NCBI RefSeq assembly: GCF_002224125.1
Contig: NZ_NCSM01000004.1
Location: forward strand, 589,471-653,470
DNA: 64,000 bases
Source: Streptomyces sp. NBS 14/10
Lineage (GTDB): Bacteria; Actinomycetota; Actinomycetes; Streptomycetales; Streptomycetaceae
Direction of reading: 5' to 3'
Positions 62,436 to 64,000 of the stretch are shown here, in pieces (position 1 is the first letter of the stretch; every line of letters begins with the position of its first letter). A model generated the notes under the pieces. It was not told the DNA's origin, did not search any database, and saw only the letters and a program-made list of their open reading frames with translations. The translations under genes and the position numbers were made by a program.

Positions 62436-62500
62436 CGCCCTCGGGTGGCCCGGATGGGGGCGGCCCGAGGGCGAAGTTGAGTCATTGTCATTTTTGCCGT
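62436..62500 (+). terminator. Intrinsic terminator after the lipoprotein gene
   Basis: CGCCCTCGGG at 62436-62445 pairs with CCCGAGGGCG at 62464-62473 (perfect 10 bp, with further pairing possible inside). An AT-richer stretch containing TTTTT follows at about 62491-62495. The clearest hairpin-plus-T arrangement in the window. Confidence 0.7.
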
Positions 62501-62611
62501 CCCCGGCCTTGTGGGTTGGGGGCGGCTTCATTACTTTCCAGTAGGCAGCGCACCGCCATGTTCATGACCGTGCTTAAAAGGGGCGTTCCCCGCCGTCTGG
62601 AAGGATGCACC

Positions 62612-63943
62612 ATGCCTGTCTGCGCAGCCGGGCGTGCCCGGCGAGTGTTCTCCGCGAGCGGCACTCGGCACCGCGGATCCACCCGCACCCTGCTCTCCCT
62701 CGCCGCCGCCGTGGTGCTGGCCGTGACCGGCTCCGCCGCGGCGACCGCCGCCCCGCCGGCCACCGCATCGGGCGATGCGCGCACCGGCGCCGCCGGGCTG
62801 CGGGAGGTGATGTTCGTGGGCAACAACTGGGACGGCACGGCCGATGTCATCAAGTCCACCGGAGACCTTGCCAAGATCGGCCGGATCAACGTCATACCGG
62901 ACAAGGACCAGCGGCTCACCGAAATCTATCTCAACCCCATCAAGCTCGCGTTCTTCCTCGGCATCCGGCAGGGGCCGGGGGAGGGGCACGATCAGTTCGT
63001 CGACGACATGTACTCGACCCCGGACGGATCGGCCATCGTCGTCTCCCGTCCGAGCTTCGCCGATGTGGTGTCCATCGACCTCGCCACGGGAAAGGTGAGG
63101 TGGCGTTTCCCGGTGTCGGGGTTCCGCGCGGACCACATGGCGGTGTCGCCCGACGGCAAACGCGTCGCGGTGTCCGCTTCGACCTCGAACACCGTGCATA
63201 TTCTCGACATCGAGACGGGCAAACAGCTCGGCCAGTTCTCCGCCGGCGACAAGCCCCATGAGAACGTCTTCACCGACGGCGGGAAGTATCTGTGGAACAT
63301 GTCGATCGGCGAGGTCAACACCGCGCTGGACGACCCGTCGATGGACTGGACGAAGGGCGACCGCCACATCACCGTGGTCGACACGGCCACCTACAAGCAG
63401 GTCAAGGTCATCGATATGCGGGACCGGCTGGACGCCTTCGGGCGCAAGGACCTGTCGGACGCGGTCCGGCCGGTGGCCTTCACCCCCGATGAGTCGAAGC
63501 TCTACTTCCAGGTGTCCTTCTTCAACGGATTCCTGGAGTACGACGTGGCCACCGACAAGATCACCCGCGCCAAGACCCTCCCCAAGAACCCCGCGACCAG
63601 CGAGGACCGCACCACCTGGGTCAACGACTCCCGCCACCACGGGCTGTCGATGAGCCCGGACGGCAACAAGCTGTGCGTCGCCGGGACGATGGACGACTAC
63701 GCGACCGTCGTCGATCGCGCCACCTTCCAGGAGGGGCCGCTGGTGCCGACCTCCAAGCCGTACTGGGCGACGGTGAGTGGCGACGGCAAGTCCTGCATCG
63801 TCTCCGAGAGCGGCGCCGACCAGGTCACCGCGATCGACTTCGCGACGGGCAAGAAGGTCGTGTCCGTCGCGGTCGGCGACCATCCGCAGCGGGTCCGGAT
63901 CGGCCATGTGGCGGCCGACTGGACAGGCCCGCAGACCCCCTGA
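62612..63943 (+). CDS. Secreted YVTN-type beta-propeller protein
   Basis: A 443-residue exported protein. The signal peptide (TLLSLAAAVVLAVTGSAAATAAP) is followed by a seven-bladed propeller-like repeat set of the YncE/YVTN kind: DGSAIVVSRPSFADVVSIDLATGKVRW, DGKRVAVSASTSNTVHILDIETGKQLGQF and DQVTAIDFATGKKVVSVAVGDHPQRVRIG near the end. GGAAGG precedes ATG 62612. Extracellular binding or scaffold function; the ligand cannot be inferred. Confidence 0.88.
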   Translation: MPVCAAGRARRVFSASGTRHRGSTRTLLSLAAAVVLAVTGSAAATAAPPATASGDARTGAAGLREVMFVGNNWDGTADVIKSTGDLAKIGRINVIPDKDQRLTEIYLNPIKLAFFLGIRQGPGEGHDQFVDDMYSTPDGSAIVVSRPSFADVVSIDLATGKVRWRFPVSGFRADHMAVSPDGKRVAVSASTSNTVHILDIETGKQLGQFSAGDKPHENVFTDGGKYLWNMSIGEVNTALDDPSMDWTKGDRHITVVDTATYKQVKVIDMRDRLDAFGRKDLSDAVRPVAFTPDESKLYFQVSFFNGFLEYDVATDKITRAKTLPKNPATSEDRTTWVNDSRHHGLSMSPDGNKLCVAGTMDDYATVVDRATFQEGPLVPTSKPYWATVSGDGKSCIVSESGADQVTAIDFATGKKVVSVAVGDHPQRVRIGHVAADWTGPQTP

Positions 63944-64000
63944 GACCCGTGCCGCCGCGGGCCGGTCCGGGCGCGGAACCGGTCCCGCGGCGGCGGTCCC

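Noticed and set aside
1..64000. tRNA, rRNA, CRISPR arrays, insertion sequences or prophage attachment sites
   Set aside because: No such features were found on reading; no transposase or integrase-like protein and no repeat-spacer pattern is present.

Overview
The window looks like a chromosomal segment of a Streptomyces or close relative. GC content is very high and every third codon position is G/C-rich. There are SARP, LAL (LuxR) and PucR regulators, a DUF574-type methyltransferase, Tat-exported enzymes and leaderless promoters. UUA (TTA) leucine codons occur in only three genes that I could find. No rRNA, tRNA, IS element, CRISPR array or complete biosynthetic cluster was seen.

Layout. 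1-3152: tail of an unknown gene, a SARP regulator without a TPR domain, and a convergent ADP-ribosylglycohydrolase. 3372-9105: a tight four-gene operon of unrecognised proteins, one of which carries an HExxH zinc-protease-like motif; the first gene has a TTA codon. 9178-12280: 6-phosphogluconate dehydrogenase, a small membrane protein and a TTA-containing methyltransferase. 12297-14453: a Tat-exported glycosidase-like protein. 14585-18101: a coupled signalling operon made of a receiver/thioredoxin-reductase-like fusion, a cyclic-nucleotide-domain histidine kinase and a UBP zinc finger. 18443-24916: alginate lyase, a DUF899 protein, a His-rich Tat-exported PHP phosphoesterase with a coupled partner, and a divergent NmrA-like/AraC pair. 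24929-29563: a second module of two unrecognised proteins (370 and 898 aa) behind an IclR regulator that has a TTA codon.

29966-34953: two LuxR-type regulators and an FAD monooxygenase. 35024-36679: a zinc-independent ribosomal protein set (S14, L28, L33, L31) around a Zur-like operator, followed by what looks like a deletion-fused remnant of a CobW gene and a TIGR03943-type gene. 36700-43407: a heat-shock operon dnaK-grpE-cbpA-cbpM-clpB ending in a second UBP zinc finger. 43666-45384: a PucR regulator.

45656-55453: a carbohydrate or polyol catabolic operon with split transketolase, FGGY kinase, two short-chain dehydrogenases, a ribose-type ABC importer and a SorC regulator. It has a strong promoter and a palindromic operator in front. 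55466-59057: a translationally coupled AAA+ ATPase/TPR membrane protein/class V aminotransferase operon with a leaderless promoter. 59135-63943: a SpoIIE-type phosphatase, a GH114-like secreted protein, a lipoprotein with a leaderless promoter and a secreted beta-propeller.

The most interesting material is the pair of unrecognised modules (3372-9105 and 24929-29563). Both are tied to a TTA codon, so both may be under bldA-type developmental control. The fused CobW remnant beside the Zur-like site and the recurrent UBP zinc fingers at the ends of signalling and proteostasis operons also deserve a second look.
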